NCBI GenBank assembly: GCA_023246095.1
Contig: JAHFJA010000006.1
Location: forward strand, 1 to 49,122
Direction of reading: 5' to 3'
Origin: a bacterium
GTDB lineage: Bacteria > Patescibacteriota > Patescibacteriia > JACQRZ01
Length of the DNA stretch: 49,122 nucleotides
The first letter of the stretch is position 1; each line of letters starts with the position of its first letter. The notes under the pieces were generated by a model. It was not told where the DNA came from. It worked only from the letters and a program-made list of their open reading frames with translations, and did no database searches. Below, in pieces: positions 34,084-42,510 of the stretch. Made by a program: the position numbers and the translations under genes.

Positions 34084-34139
34084 AAGTCTCATTTTTATAG
34101 GTTAAAAAAAATAAACATTCATATTTTGATATTTGAGTT

Positions 34140-35129
34140 ATGTCGATGGAGATGATGCCGACTGTTGAAAGCGCGGAGGAAGACCCGGAGATTTTTCGTT
34201 ATCGAATTGACGACGAAGCCTACGAACAAGCTGTTGAATTGTTTGGTGACCAGAAAAATGATTTTATTAATAATTGTGAGAAAGTTAGAGTTTCATTGCC
34301 GGAGCGACAGAAACAATCGGTTATTTGGATTAAGGACGCTATTTATGAAATGGCGGTTGGTTATGGGTCTGAACAAGCAGGTGGGTTTCAGACTGATTTT
34401 ATCCCAATGAAGCCACAGGATTATAAAAAACTTGGTTATGGTGAAAAATCCGCTGCTGGATTTATCTCGCCTCTTAATATCATAGTAATGTCGTACGACC
34501 CGTCACTCCAAGGTAGAAGTAATGATGCTGATTTTATACAAAGCACAAGCCATGAATTTCTCCATGCGTTTTCTTTTCAGAGACACCTTGCACATTCGAC
34601 AGAAAAAAATAATCAACAAAGGTCGCACATAAGCCCTGCTCGTATTGGACTGAGTACTTGGCATCCAAATTATCCCAAAAAACACAAAGAAGGAAAATTC
34701 AATGGTCTCAACGAAGCAATTACGGAGTCTCTCGCCAAGGATATTACTGACACAGTGATTAATCAACATGCCCGATATTTTGCTGGCACTGCATCCACGG
34801 GGTTGGTGAGAGACAATGATTTTTTGACTCAAAAAAACGCTGATGTATCACCTCAAGACGATTTTCGTTATTCTTATCCACGAGATAAGATGATTTATCA
34901 GAAAGAAATAAAGATTTTTGATGAGCTAGTGGAAGCAGTGGCGCAAAAAAGACCGGATTTAGGTAGTGCGGGTGTAAAAAAGTTGTTTTACGAAGCGTAT
35001 TTTGGGGACTCAATGGTAACATTAGGCAGGTTGATGGAAGAAACACTGGGCCGAGGTGCATTTCGTGTGATTGCAGAAGATTTTAAAAGCGTTAGACAAG
35101 ATTTACTTTATACAGGAAGAGACCTATAA
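34140..35129 (+). CDS. putative HExxH metalloprotease-like protein
   Basis: 329 aa; no signal peptide or TM. STSHEFLHAFSFQRHL gives HEFLH, and ~65 residues later GLNEAITESLAKDI supplies an NEAxxE segment like the third zinc ligand of gluzincins. This suggests an active zinc peptidase of a family I do not recognise. Preceded by tRNA-Lys with an AT-rich leader; own transcription likely. Confidence 0.6.
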   Translation: MSMEMMPTVESAEEDPEIFRYRIDDEAYEQAVELFGDQKNDFINNCEKVRVSLPERQKQSVIWIKDAIYEMAVGYGSEQAGGFQTDFIPMKPQDYKKLGYGEKSAAGFISPLNIIVMSYDPSLQGRSNDADFIQSTSHEFLHAFSFQRHLAHSTEKNNQQRSHISPARIGLSTWHPNYPKKHKEGKFNGLNEAITESLAKDITDTVINQHARYFAGTASTGLVRDNDFLTQKNADVSPQDDFRYSYPRDKMIYQKEIKIFDELVEAVAQKRPDLGSAGVKKLFYEAYFGDSMVTLGRLMEETLGRGAFRVIAEDFKSVRQDLLYTGRDL

Positions 35130-35173
35130 TTAACGATAGATCAATATTTTATATTTTCTAATTCTTCAGTTTT

Positions 35174-36337
35174 ATGGAACAAATGCAATCAGGCTCAATT
35201 TCGATTATTAATCTTCCAGGGACTGGCTCTTTGTTGTCACGGACTTGGTTAATTTATCAGCGACTGAGTAAATCACTTGTCTCATTGAGCATTGGTCTAG
35301 GCCTAACGTTTCTTGTATATCTTGGGGTTACATCGTTATTGAATTTCCTGGTCAAAGACTCGTCGCATAGTGCACAAGCGCTCATAGAAATTATAAATAC
35401 TCTTGTTCAGCTTGCATCGTGCTTTGCCTATGCGTACTTCTTTACCGCCATGTTGTTTGTTATCAAACATCGGGACGAAGCGGTTTTGACAATGAAGGAG
35501 GCACTTTTAAAAGCAAAGTCCACATACCGTTCTTTGCTCTGGATTGGCGTTGTTTCAGGGCTAGCGATATATGGAGGGGCGATTACGATGATATTGCCGC
35601 TCCTTATGTCAGTTTGGTTCTATTTCGCCGTATATGTTTTGGTTACAGAAGGTCTTCGGGGAACCGATGCACTCAACAAGAGTCGGTACCTTAGTCGAGG
35701 AAATTGGTTTGCTATTTTTGGTCGTTATCTTTCACTTGCCGCAATCATGGGGGTGATTGCTTTGGTCATTTATATGTTAAGTGCCATCCCTGCCGCGGGC
35801 GCTGTCGTGTTTATCGTCATGTTTGTTGTCTTTTTGTTGGCAGCACTTCCATTCTTTGCGATTTATGACTTCCTCCGATATGAAGATCTCGTCGAGTTGC
35901 CTCGTACTCAAGGATATCAGTCCTTTAGAGGCGAAAAACATTCAGTAACTTTTTTTGCGATTATTGGTCTTATTATCACGGTGGTTATGTGGATTGGTTC
36001 ACTGTTGACCTGTGTTCAGCGGACGAGTATAGCTAATAATGCAAAAGGTGCCGCCGCCGTTATCGTGTTGTCTATTGCACAGAATGCAAGCGTGAATCTT
36101 GAAGGTCTATCAAGTACCCTTGATAAAATGATTTACGTGTACCATCCTGATGTATGCCCTCTTCCGCCTCGACCCGCGTACGACTTGAAGAACACATACC
36201 CACCAACGAGCAGTAGCGGTACCAATAACTTGAATGGCGTTCCTGTCCCGAGTGCTACTATACCTACAACGCCAAGTAGTTACGACGATTACCTCAAAAC
36301 ACTTCCATCGAGCGCCATCACTCCGACAAATCCCTAA
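35174..36337 (+). CDS. polytopic membrane protein of unknown function
   Basis: 387 aa. A glycine/isoleucine-rich N-terminus, then six or seven TM helices between ~35 and ~285 (for example LSIGLGLTFLVYLGVTSLL, AIMGVIALVIYMLSAIPAAG, FFAIIGLIITVVMWIGSLL). The C-terminal ~90 residues are Pro/Ser/Thr rich (PTSSSGTNNLNGVPVPSATIP) and probably extracytoplasmic. The helix pattern is like membrane domains often annotated as glycerophosphodiesterase-associated or YciC-like; not assigned. A hairpin follows. Confidence 0.55.
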   Translation: MEQMQSGSISIINLPGTGSLLSRTWLIYQRLSKSLVSLSIGLGLTFLVYLGVTSLLNFLVKDSSHSAQALIEIINTLVQLASCFAYAYFFTAMLFVIKHRDEAVLTMKEALLKAKSTYRSLLWIGVVSGLAIYGGAITMILPLLMSVWFYFAVYVLVTEGLRGTDALNKSRYLSRGNWFAIFGRYLSLAAIMGVIALVIYMLSAIPAAGAVVFIVMFVVFLLAALPFFAIYDFLRYEDLVELPRTQGYQSFRGEKHSVTFFAIIGLIITVVMWIGSLLTCVQRTSIANNAKGAAAVIVLSIAQNASVNLEGLSSTLDKMIYVYHPDVCPLPPRPAYDLKNTYPPTSSSGTNNLNGVPVPSATIPTTPSSYDDYLKTLPSSAITPTNP

Positions 36338-36350
36338 TTCAGAATGACCG

Positions 36351-36380
36351 AACACTGGCTCTGTATTCGGAGCCAGTGTT
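36351..36380 (+). terminator. hairpin after the membrane protein gene
   Basis: Perfect AACACTGGCTC / GAGCCAGTGTT stem with an 8-nt loop. No T-run follows, so it may act as a weak terminator or mRNA end stabiliser before gltX. Confidence 0.55.
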
Positions 36381-36392
36381 CTCTACTCGTTT

Positions 36393-37904
36393 ATGATTCG
36401 TGTACGTCTTTGCCCTTCGCCCACTGGTCTTCTCCATATAGGAACTGCACGAGCAGCTCTCTTTAATGTTCTATTTGCGCGTCATAACAACGGTGAGGTG
36501 GTATTCCGTATGGAGGATACAGACAAAGAGCGCTCTACGAGAGAGTCTGAAAAAGACATTATTGATGGATTAAAATGGCTCGGGATTGCCTGGGATGAAG
36601 GAATGGAAATTGGAGGACCCCATGCGCCATATCGTCAAAGTGAACGCAATGACATATACACGCCGTATATTCAGAAACTTCTTGATCAGGGGAATGTGTA
36701 TCATTGTTTTTGTACGGCAGAGGCGCTGGATGAAGAACGGAAACAGGCGACAGAAGATAAGCGCCCATCTATTTACCCAGGAACATGCGCGAAATTGACT
36801 TCTGAAGAGGTGAAAGAGCGTTTAGATCGAAGTACCCCATCGACATTGAGGTTTCGCGTGGGTACAAAGGTTATCCAATTTCATGATCTGATCCGTGGTG
36901 ATGTTGAATTCGACACCGCACTTATTGGAGATATCATCATCGCGAAAGACATCAAAACACCCCTTTATCATCTGGCTGTCGTAATAGATGATCATGAAAT
37001 GGCTGTTACTCATGTGATTAGAGGAGAAGATCACATATCCAACACTCCAAAACAGATACTTCTCATTCAAGCGTTGGGGTTTGAAATCCCTGAGTATGCC
37101 CATCTTCCCCTCATTTTGAACGCGGACAAAACAAAAATGAGCAAACGAAAAAACAAGGTTTCTTTGAACGAATACCGTAGAGAAGGATATCTTCCCGAAG
37201 CTATTATCAATTTTTTAGGATTGTTGGGATGGAACCCCGGTACGGAACAAGAGATGTTTACGTTTGACGAACTGGTACAACAATTTACTATTGAACGGGT
37301 TCAAAAGTCAGGAGCGGTGTTCAATTTGGAAAAACTTCAATGGATCAATGCACAGTATATCCATGCCCTATCGCGTGAAGAACTAATGCGACGCACCATA
37401 CCGTTTTTGATCGATCAAGGATACTTGCAATCACCAAAAGGTGATATGATAGAGGCGCCTGAGTACATCATTACCAAATCAGGGGAGAGTATAGGACGAG
37501 ATACTCTTGCAGGATATATCGCCCTTGAACAAGAGCGCGCAAAAATATTGTCGGAAATCCCTCCTGCCATCGCATTTTGCTTTGCAAATGAACTTATGTA
37601 TAATCCTGCCTTGTTGTCATGGAAAGAGACTCCAGTGGATGGTACTCGCGATATGCTTGAGTGGGCGAACCTCATACTCAAAGATATTCCGGATGATTCC
37701 TTCACTGCGACAAAACTTGAAGAAGTACTGAAGGAAGCAATTTCGCAAAAAGAGCTAAAAAATGGTATGGTGTTGTGGCCATTACGCATTGCTCTAAGCG
37801 GTCAACAAAACAGTCCGGGACCGTTTGAGATCGCGCAGGCCCTTGGAAAAGAGAAAACGTTGCATCGAATAGAGCATGCGATAGCACTTCTTCCTTTGAA
37901 ATAA
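36393..37904 (+). CDS. gltX: glutamyl-tRNA synthetase
   Basis: 503 aa class I synthetase: PSPTGLLHIGTARAALFN (HIGH), RMEDTDKERST, VTHVIRGEDHISNTPKQILL and KTKMSKRKNKVSLNEYR (KMSKR). The residues after KMSKR (KNK in place of the common HGA) vary from the E. coli-like sequence. It may charge both tRNA-Glu and tRNA-Gln if GatCAB is present (known for many bacteria, not visible here). It lies 16 bp before the M23 peptidase. Confidence 0.96.
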   Translation: MIRVRLCPSPTGLLHIGTARAALFNVLFARHNNGEVVFRMEDTDKERSTRESEKDIIDGLKWLGIAWDEGMEIGGPHAPYRQSERNDIYTPYIQKLLDQGNVYHCFCTAEALDEERKQATEDKRPSIYPGTCAKLTSEEVKERLDRSTPSTLRFRVGTKVIQFHDLIRGDVEFDTALIGDIIIAKDIKTPLYHLAVVIDDHEMAVTHVIRGEDHISNTPKQILLIQALGFEIPEYAHLPLILNADKTKMSKRKNKVSLNEYRREGYLPEAIINFLGLLGWNPGTEQEMFTFDELVQQFTIERVQKSGAVFNLEKLQWINAQYIHALSREELMRRTIPFLIDQGYLQSPKGDMIEAPEYIITKSGESIGRDTLAGYIALEQERAKILSEIPPAIAFCFANELMYNPALLSWKETPVDGTRDMLEWANLILKDIPDDSFTATKLEEVLKEAISQKELKNGMVLWPLRIALSGQQNSPGPFEIAQALGKEKTLHRIEHAIALLPLK

Positions 37905-37920
37905 ACGAGTTTAAAGCCCC

Positions 37921-39132
37921 ATGCGTCACCGAGCCACTATAATTATAGTTACCCTTAGCCTTATAGCGCCTTTTTTGGTGCCCTATTTAGGATATGGTAT
38001 TGATAAACCAGTGACTGATGTGACGGTTTTGGAGTTGAATAATGAGATAAAAGATAAAAAAAGTAATATCTCTGATTTACGTAAGCGCATTGATATCTAT
38101 CAACAGAATATTGCAAACAAGCGCAATGAAGCATCAACTTTAGAAAATGACATGTCTATAGTTGAGGATGAAATTGAAAAAACAAACCTTGATTTGCAGG
38201 CGTCAGAACAAGAAATCGAACAATTAACACTTGAGATTAAGCAAACGGATCTTGAAATACAATCAAAAAGCGAAGAATTTGCAGTACTTAAGAGTCAGTT
38301 GGCGGAATTTGTCCGTCAAGTATATTCTGAAGATCAGAAAAATCTTCTAGAGATTTTACTGACAAACGATTCGCTCTCTGAATTTTTTGATCAAGTAAGA
38401 TATTTGGAAGAGTCAGAGGGGGAGTTGAATAAGACAATATCACGAATGAAAGTGTTGCAGGAAGAACTGAATGTCCAGAAAATGGGTCTCGAAAATAATA
38501 AAAAAAGGCAGGAAGAAATCCGAGATCAACTCGCTAAAGATCAAGACAGTTTGGAGGAACAACGGTCAGCTAAACAAGAACTGGTTGTTGAATCTATTCT
38601 TTCTGCTGAAAAATTTGAACAACTGTTGAATGATGCTCGGTCCGATCAAGCAAGTATTGATTCTGAAATTTCAAGTTTAGAACAGACGAAGCAGGAAAAA
38701 TTAAGAATTTTATCATCAAAGTCGGTAAGCTTTATTTGGCCAGTGGATCCATCACGAGGGATATCAACCTATTTTAGGGACCCTTCTTATCCATTCCGTC
38801 ACGTATTTGAGCATGCTGCAATCGATATTCGAGCATATCAGGGAACACCCATTAGGGCTGCTGAAGACGGGTATGTTGCGCGCACCTACATGAATGGTAT
38901 CCAATATGCATACATCATGATTTTACATGACAAGGGCTTAGCGACAGTGTACGGTCATCCGTCGGTAATCAGTGTTCGACAGGATACATATGTTAAAAAA
39001 GGGACGATAATAGGCTATACGGGCGGAATGCCAGGCAGTACCGGTTCAGGAAAATTTACCACAGGACCGCACTTACATTTTGAAGTGCGACAAAATGGTA
39101 TCCCCGTTGATCCTATAAAGTTTCTTCCATAG
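37921..39132 (+). CDS. EnvC-like murein hydrolase/activator with M23 domain
   Basis: 403 aa. N-terminal signal/anchor (TIIIVTLSLIAPFLVPYLGYG), a long coiled coil (~35-265), then a LytM/M23 peptidase domain with zinc ligands HAAID (HxxxD) and HLHFEV (HxH). All four catalytic positions seem present, so it may be active, unlike degenerate EnvC. It cuts or regulates cutting of peptidoglycan, typically at division. Convergent with the thermonuclease gene (4-bp gap). Confidence 0.9.
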   Translation: MRHRATIIIVTLSLIAPFLVPYLGYGIDKPVTDVTVLELNNEIKDKKSNISDLRKRIDIYQQNIANKRNEASTLENDMSIVEDEIEKTNLDLQASEQEIEQLTLEIKQTDLEIQSKSEEFAVLKSQLAEFVRQVYSEDQKNLLEILLTNDSLSEFFDQVRYLEESEGELNKTISRMKVLQEELNVQKMGLENNKKRQEEIRDQLAKDQDSLEEQRSAKQELVVESILSAEKFEQLLNDARSDQASIDSEISSLEQTKQEKLRILSSKSVSFIWPVDPSRGISTYFRDPSYPFRHVFEHAAIDIRAYQGTPIRAAEDGYVARTYMNGIQYAYIMILHDKGLATVYGHPSVISVRQDTYVKKGTIIGYTGGMPGSTGSGKFTTGPHLHFEVRQNGIPVDPIKFLP

Positions 39133-39136
39133 TACG

Positions 39137-39685
39137 TTAGCGTTTTCCATTGCATGTATTTTTTGCCCATAGACCTCGGTCATGGGCTTTTGCATTTAGT
39201 GCGTATTGTTTAAATTGTTCTTTGAAGCGAAAGTCAAATCGAGTATAGGCGTACGCATAACCACTACTGATCATGGATGCATTCACAAATGTTACGGGAG
39301 CAAAAGGCTTATCCTGAAGATATGCGTATCTCAAAAGGCGACCGTACTTATCGCGATTAGTACCCAAAGACTCATCCATCAAAGTGATCGCCTTGTTAAG
39401 AAGAAGGGAAGATAGATTTTGCGACGCTTCTTTTCCGAAACACTCAACTTTCTTTGTGGGGTGATGCAGTTCGGGAGTGTCGATACCAATCAAGCGGACA
39501 GTTTCAGTGGTTCTATCGAGTTTAACAACAAAAGTATCACCATCAACCACTCGTGTGACGACGGCTTTTTGTATGCGAGGCGGGGGAGTAGTAGGTTGCT
39601 CTGCGGCGTAAAGAGACAAGGTGGATATTGTGAGTGAAGAGAGTACGACAAAAACTAGGGAAGGGAAGGTCTTGACAAAATGCAT
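39137..39685 (-). CDS. secreted thermonuclease (SNase) family protein
   Basis: 182 aa with a signal peptide (FPSLVFVVLSSLTISTLSLYAAE). SNase domain: VTRVVDGDTFVVKLD, VRLIGIDTPELHH (catalytic Arg and Glu) and RDKYGRLLRYAYLQD (second Arg). Ca-dependent nuclease acting outside the cell, useful for nucleic acid scavenging in an organism with limited nucleotide synthesis (inference). Confidence 0.92.
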   Translation of the reverse strand: MHFVKTFPSLVFVVLSSLTISTLSLYAAEQPTTPPPRIQKAVVTRVVDGDTFVVKLDRTTETVRLIGIDTPELHHPTKKVECFGKEASQNLSSLLLNKAITLMDESLGTNRDKYGRLLRYAYLQDKPFAPVTFVNASMISSGYAYAYTRFDFRFKEQFKQYALNAKAHDRGLWAKNTCNGKR

Positions 39686-39799
39686 AATAAGTGATATTTT
39701 GGCACCTAATGATCGCCGTTACTATTGTATTGTAACTCACGAATCAGAATTTAGCACATTTACATTAGGATATCCCTAAACAAGGGAAAAGGAGTCATC

Positions 39800-40780
39800 G
39801 TGGCTAAACTAAAATTTCTCGCAAGCATCTTCATTGTCCTCATGAGTTTTGCTTTATCGGGGTGTGTTATAAGACAAACAGCCCCCATAATTGCACCTTC
39901 TCCAGCATCCATTGTTCAAATGTCACCATCTCAATCTAGTGTTCCAATAATTATGAACATGATTGTGATAGACCCACTCAACACTGATCCAACAACATCA
40001 GATTTTGAGTTGATCAAAGGTGAATTAAGAACTCAGATTACCCCCGATGTTCTTAAAGCAGCTGGAGTTGACCTGGGAGCAAAGGAAGATATCGTTGATA
40101 ATATCAAAAATATGTGTGGTATTGATGAGTCTACCCCTGACAAGAAGGTCGTTCTTGTTATCAATCGATCTATGATTAACAATGGGGTGAAGGTATTTTA
40201 CGAAGGTCCTATGAATAAGTTCAATCTGAAGACCGCTACCGACTTTTCTCTTGAAGATCAATACGCAGCTATTCAGAAAGGAATGAATATATTTAGCAAT
40301 ATTACAGGACTTCCTGTTAGTATGGTTCACTCTAAAGAAGAAGCCAATATCGTTCTTGAAGCCCCCGCTGGTCTTGACAGACCTCGCAGCTCTCTCACTG
40401 GCGAAGTACATGGATCATTCCAAACAGAAACAGGAAGACTCAATGGCTTATGGGATGAGATCGGAGTTGATATGCGCCTATATGATGTTGAGCCATCTTC
40501 ATATATTGATTTTTCTTCTGTGAAAGATCCAGTACTTAAGGCCAGGATGGAGAAGGCAGTCAAAACAGTTGCGTGGACGTATTCTACTGTCCACGAATTA
40601 GGACACGCTTTCGGGTATCGCATACACAGTAGCAACCCTAAAAGTATCATGAGTGCTCAGCTGGATATTCGTATAAAATACGTTGATACTCCGGAGATAT
40701 TTACTGTGGGTTTTATCAATAGTGATACTAACAACGCTGCATACAAGGTTGCACGACTTCTGGTGGCAAAAGGAATGTAA
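39800..40780 (+). CDS. lipoprotein with metzincin-like protease motif
   Basis: 326 aa from a GTG start with Shine-Dalgarno aaaaggag. Lipobox LSGC at ~20-23 gives a lipid anchor. Near the C-terminus TVHELGHAFGYRIHSSNPKSIMS has HExxHxxG plus a third His and a Met-turn-like SIMS, as in matrixin/archaemetzincin-like proteases. The third His is one residue later than canonical (HExxHxxGxxxH). Probably a surface zinc protease. A terminator follows. Confidence 0.75.
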   Translation: MAKLKFLASIFIVLMSFALSGCVIRQTAPIIAPSPASIVQMSPSQSSVPIIMNMIVIDPLNTDPTTSDFELIKGELRTQITPDVLKAAGVDLGAKEDIVDNIKNMCGIDESTPDKKVVLVINRSMINNGVKVFYEGPMNKFNLKTATDFSLEDQYAAIQKGMNIFSNITGLPVSMVHSKEEANIVLEAPAGLDRPRSSLTGEVHGSFQTETGRLNGLWDEIGVDMRLYDVEPSSYIDFSSVKDPVLKARMEKAVKTVAWTYSTVHELGHAFGYRIHSSNPKSIMSAQLDIRIKYVDTPEIFTVGFINSDTNNAAYKVARLLVAKGM

Positions 40781-40791
40781 TCAAATAAGAA

Positions 40792-40846
40792 AACCTTAGC
40801 AGGCTATTGCACTCGGAATGAGTACTCAATAGTAGCTAAGGTTTTT
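40792..40846 (+). terminator. terminator of the lipoprotein gene
   Basis: AACCTTAGC/GCTAAGGTT with inner CTATTG/CAATAG, followed by TTTTTT. Confidence 0.9.
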
Positions 40847-40958
40847 TGATATAGCAGATTCAGGGTATAATATTTTGCGACACATAATCTTGTGCGATTG
40901 ACACAGAAGAGAGGATATTGTATTCTCATCGGTAATATAGAGGTAAAGGAGGGAAACA

Positions 40959-41084
40959 GTGAAATCGAAAGATATCAAGGATTTATTCGAGTACATTTGC
41001 CGGTTAGCGAGATCATTCCTCAATGAGAATGAAAACATTCAGGATGAAGAGAAGGAGGATGAGAGTGGCACAACACAACCGTGA
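40959..41084 (+). CDS. 41-aa charged small protein
   Basis: Not in the ORF track. Excellent Shine-Dalgarno (taaaggagg) before GTG 40959. Product MKSKDIKDLFEYICRLARSF followed by an acidic tail. An intrinsic terminator lies 13 bp after it. Function unknown; the strong translation signals and terminator make it credible. Confidence 0.5.
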   Translation: MKSKDIKDLFEYICRLARSFLNENENIQDEEKEDESGTTQP

Positions 41085-41096
41085 ACACATATTCAA

Positions 41097-41139
41097 ATAG
41101 AAAGCGGGAGGTACTAACGTACCAATACCCGCTATTTTT
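41097..41139 (+). terminator. terminator after the 41-aa ORF
   Basis: ATAGaaaGCGGG..CCCGCTAT with inner GGTACtaacGTACC and a TTTTT run. Confidence 0.85.
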
Positions 41140-41193
41140 ATATAACTAGATGCGTCGCTCAATATATCTTAAACGACGCCAAGGAGAGGGGCT

Positions 41194-41259
41194 TTGAACA
41201 AATATGTGATACATTGGTACCTTGACTCTGACAAGATAAGGGTCTATAGTTCAGCATAA
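41194..41259 (+). CDS. possible 21-aa peptide ORF
   Basis: TTG start with Shine-Dalgarno aaggagaggg; product MNKYVIHWYLDSDKIRVYSSA. It lies in the same small-gene strip. Weak evidence; it may be a leader peptide for the next ORF. Confidence 0.25.
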   Translation: MNKYVIHWYLDSDKIRVYSSA

Positions 41260-41288
41260 TCATAGATACAAATATTTAGGGGGGTAAT

Positions 41289-41417
41289 GTGAGAAGAGAG
41301 TTCTTTGTTGGAGCCGCTATGTTTTTTGCAGGTATCGGTTTCTCGGTGATTGATACTTTTAGTGGTGTGACCATTACACTGGCAGGTCTTTTTGGTATGT
41401 TTATGAACACCGAGTAA
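41289..41417 (+). CDS. 42-aa small membrane protein
   Basis: Not in the ORF track. GTG start after ggggggtaat; product MRREFFVGAAMFFAGIGFSV...TLAGLFGMFMNTE, with two short hydrophobic stretches, probably one or two membrane passes. Followed by a terminator 15 bp later. Function unknown. Confidence 0.45.
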   Translation: MRREFFVGAAMFFAGIGFSVIDTFSGVTITLAGLFGMFMNTE

Positions 41418-41432
41418 AAATAATGATCGATT

Positions 41433-41465
41433 AAAAAAGGAGACATAAGTCCCCTTTTCTTTTTC
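41433..41465 (+). terminator. terminator after the 42-aa ORF
   Basis: AAAAAAGGaGAC ataa GTCcCCTTTTCTTTTT hairpin with T-run, between convergent genes. Confidence 0.8.
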
Positions 41466-41532
41466 CCTCACGATATCGCATGCGTCGCACAATAAATATC
41501 CCCTACTCTATCTTATTTACTCTACGCAATAT

Positions 41533-41751
41533 TTATTCGACGATGATCTCTTTAAGATACTCAACAAAATCCTTTGTTGACTGAATCTTTGCCTGTTCCC
41601 TTCCCGCAAGCTGTTGCCAGTCCTTTTGACTTGGCTCGGCAATGAGTTTTCGGCTATAAAAACGCTCAGTGATCTCATATTCACAAACCTGGTTTTCCGC
41701 GTGCTCGAGCATCTTTTTTGCCGCTTCTTTGTGTGCTTGGGTGAATGCCAT
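41533..41751 (-). CDS. small helical hypothetical protein
   Basis: 72 aa from 41751 (MAFTQAHKEAAKKML); the ORF track adds four residues. Mostly charged helices (EAAKKMLEHAENQVCEYE, DFVEYLKEIIVE). No family recognised. The segment after it (41418-41532) holds only a terminator. Confidence 0.5.
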   Translation of the reverse strand: MAFTQAHKEAAKKMLEHAENQVCEYEITERFYSRKLIAEPSQKDWQQLAGREQAKIQSTKDFVEYLKEIIVE

Positions 41752-41826
41752 AGTGGTTATCAATATGTAGTAATGGGTAAAGAATAAAAGATTTCCCGAG
41801 TTATGTCAATGATAATACAAATTCAA

Positions 41827-41847
41827 AGACCCTTCCATGAAGGGTCT
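41827..41847 (-). terminator. terminator of the 150-aa secreted protein gene
   Basis: AGACCCTTC/GAAGGGTCT stem; on the minus strand followed by TTTGAATTTG. Confidence 0.6.
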
Positions 41848-41864
41848 GTTTAGAGGCTAAATAT

Positions 41865-42317
41865 TCAATTGCATTTGAACTGTTTATAGATTTTCAGGAC
41901 AATATCTATATCTGTTGTGTTTGGTGCACTGATCTCTAGTTCCTTGTCGAGGCTCATGACATAGAATATGTTATCAATTCCTGTTTTTGGCATTTTTACT
42001 CCTACTATACCAGCATCCATAAGGTCAATATACCCTAAATTAGCAAATTGCCTGGCGTGCTCCATTTTTCCGCTCAATATGTGAAAAACCTTGATATGTG
42101 GTGCGAGTTTTGCTAGCACGTATACAGATTTCCCTACCTGTATTGGTTGAAATTTGTCGATACTGCAGGTGTTTACTCTCTGGATTTGCTGTTGCAATTC
42201 CTTAGAGAGGCTCCCTAATTTAATATCATTATAGCCACCATCGTTTTCAGCTGCCCAACTAGGAAGGCATAAAGCAGTAACAGCAAGTGAAATGAACAAT
42301 TTTTTAAAAACTTTCAT
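41865..42317 (-). CDS. secreted hypothetical protein
   Basis: 150 aa with a signal peptide (KLFISLAVTALCLPSWAAEN) and Shine-Dalgarno AGGAGAAAC. Two Cys in the mature part (VNTCSIDKF, and the C-terminal QFKCN) could form a disulfide. No domain recognised. Its codon use and signal peptide (ending SWAAEN) look rather proteobacterial, a hint of transfer. Confidence 0.6.
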   Translation of the reverse strand: MKVFKKLFISLAVTALCLPSWAAENDGGYNDIKLGSLSKELQQQIQRVNTCSIDKFQPIQVGKSVYVLAKLAPHIKVFHILSGKMEHARQFANLGYIDLMDAGIVGVKMPKTGIDNIFYVMSLDKELEISAPNTTDIDIVLKIYKQFKCN

Positions 42318-42462
42318 TTTGTTTCTCCTTATTGAAACAAAAATAATCTATATGCAAGATATTAACGCAATAATGACTTTTTGTCAATCCTACTGTCTTG
42401 ATGCCGGAGAACAAACCTTTTAATTGATGGGGACTTTGTAGAAAATCTATAAACAATAAAAT

Positions 42463-42493
42463 AAAATACACCTTGTATAAAGAGGTGTATTTT
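42463..42493 (-). terminator. terminator of the DUF2207 gene
   Basis: AAAATACACCT / AGGTGTATTTT stem; minus-strand T-rich tail. Confidence 0.8.
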
Positions 42494-42510
42494 TATTTCG
42501 CATTATAACA

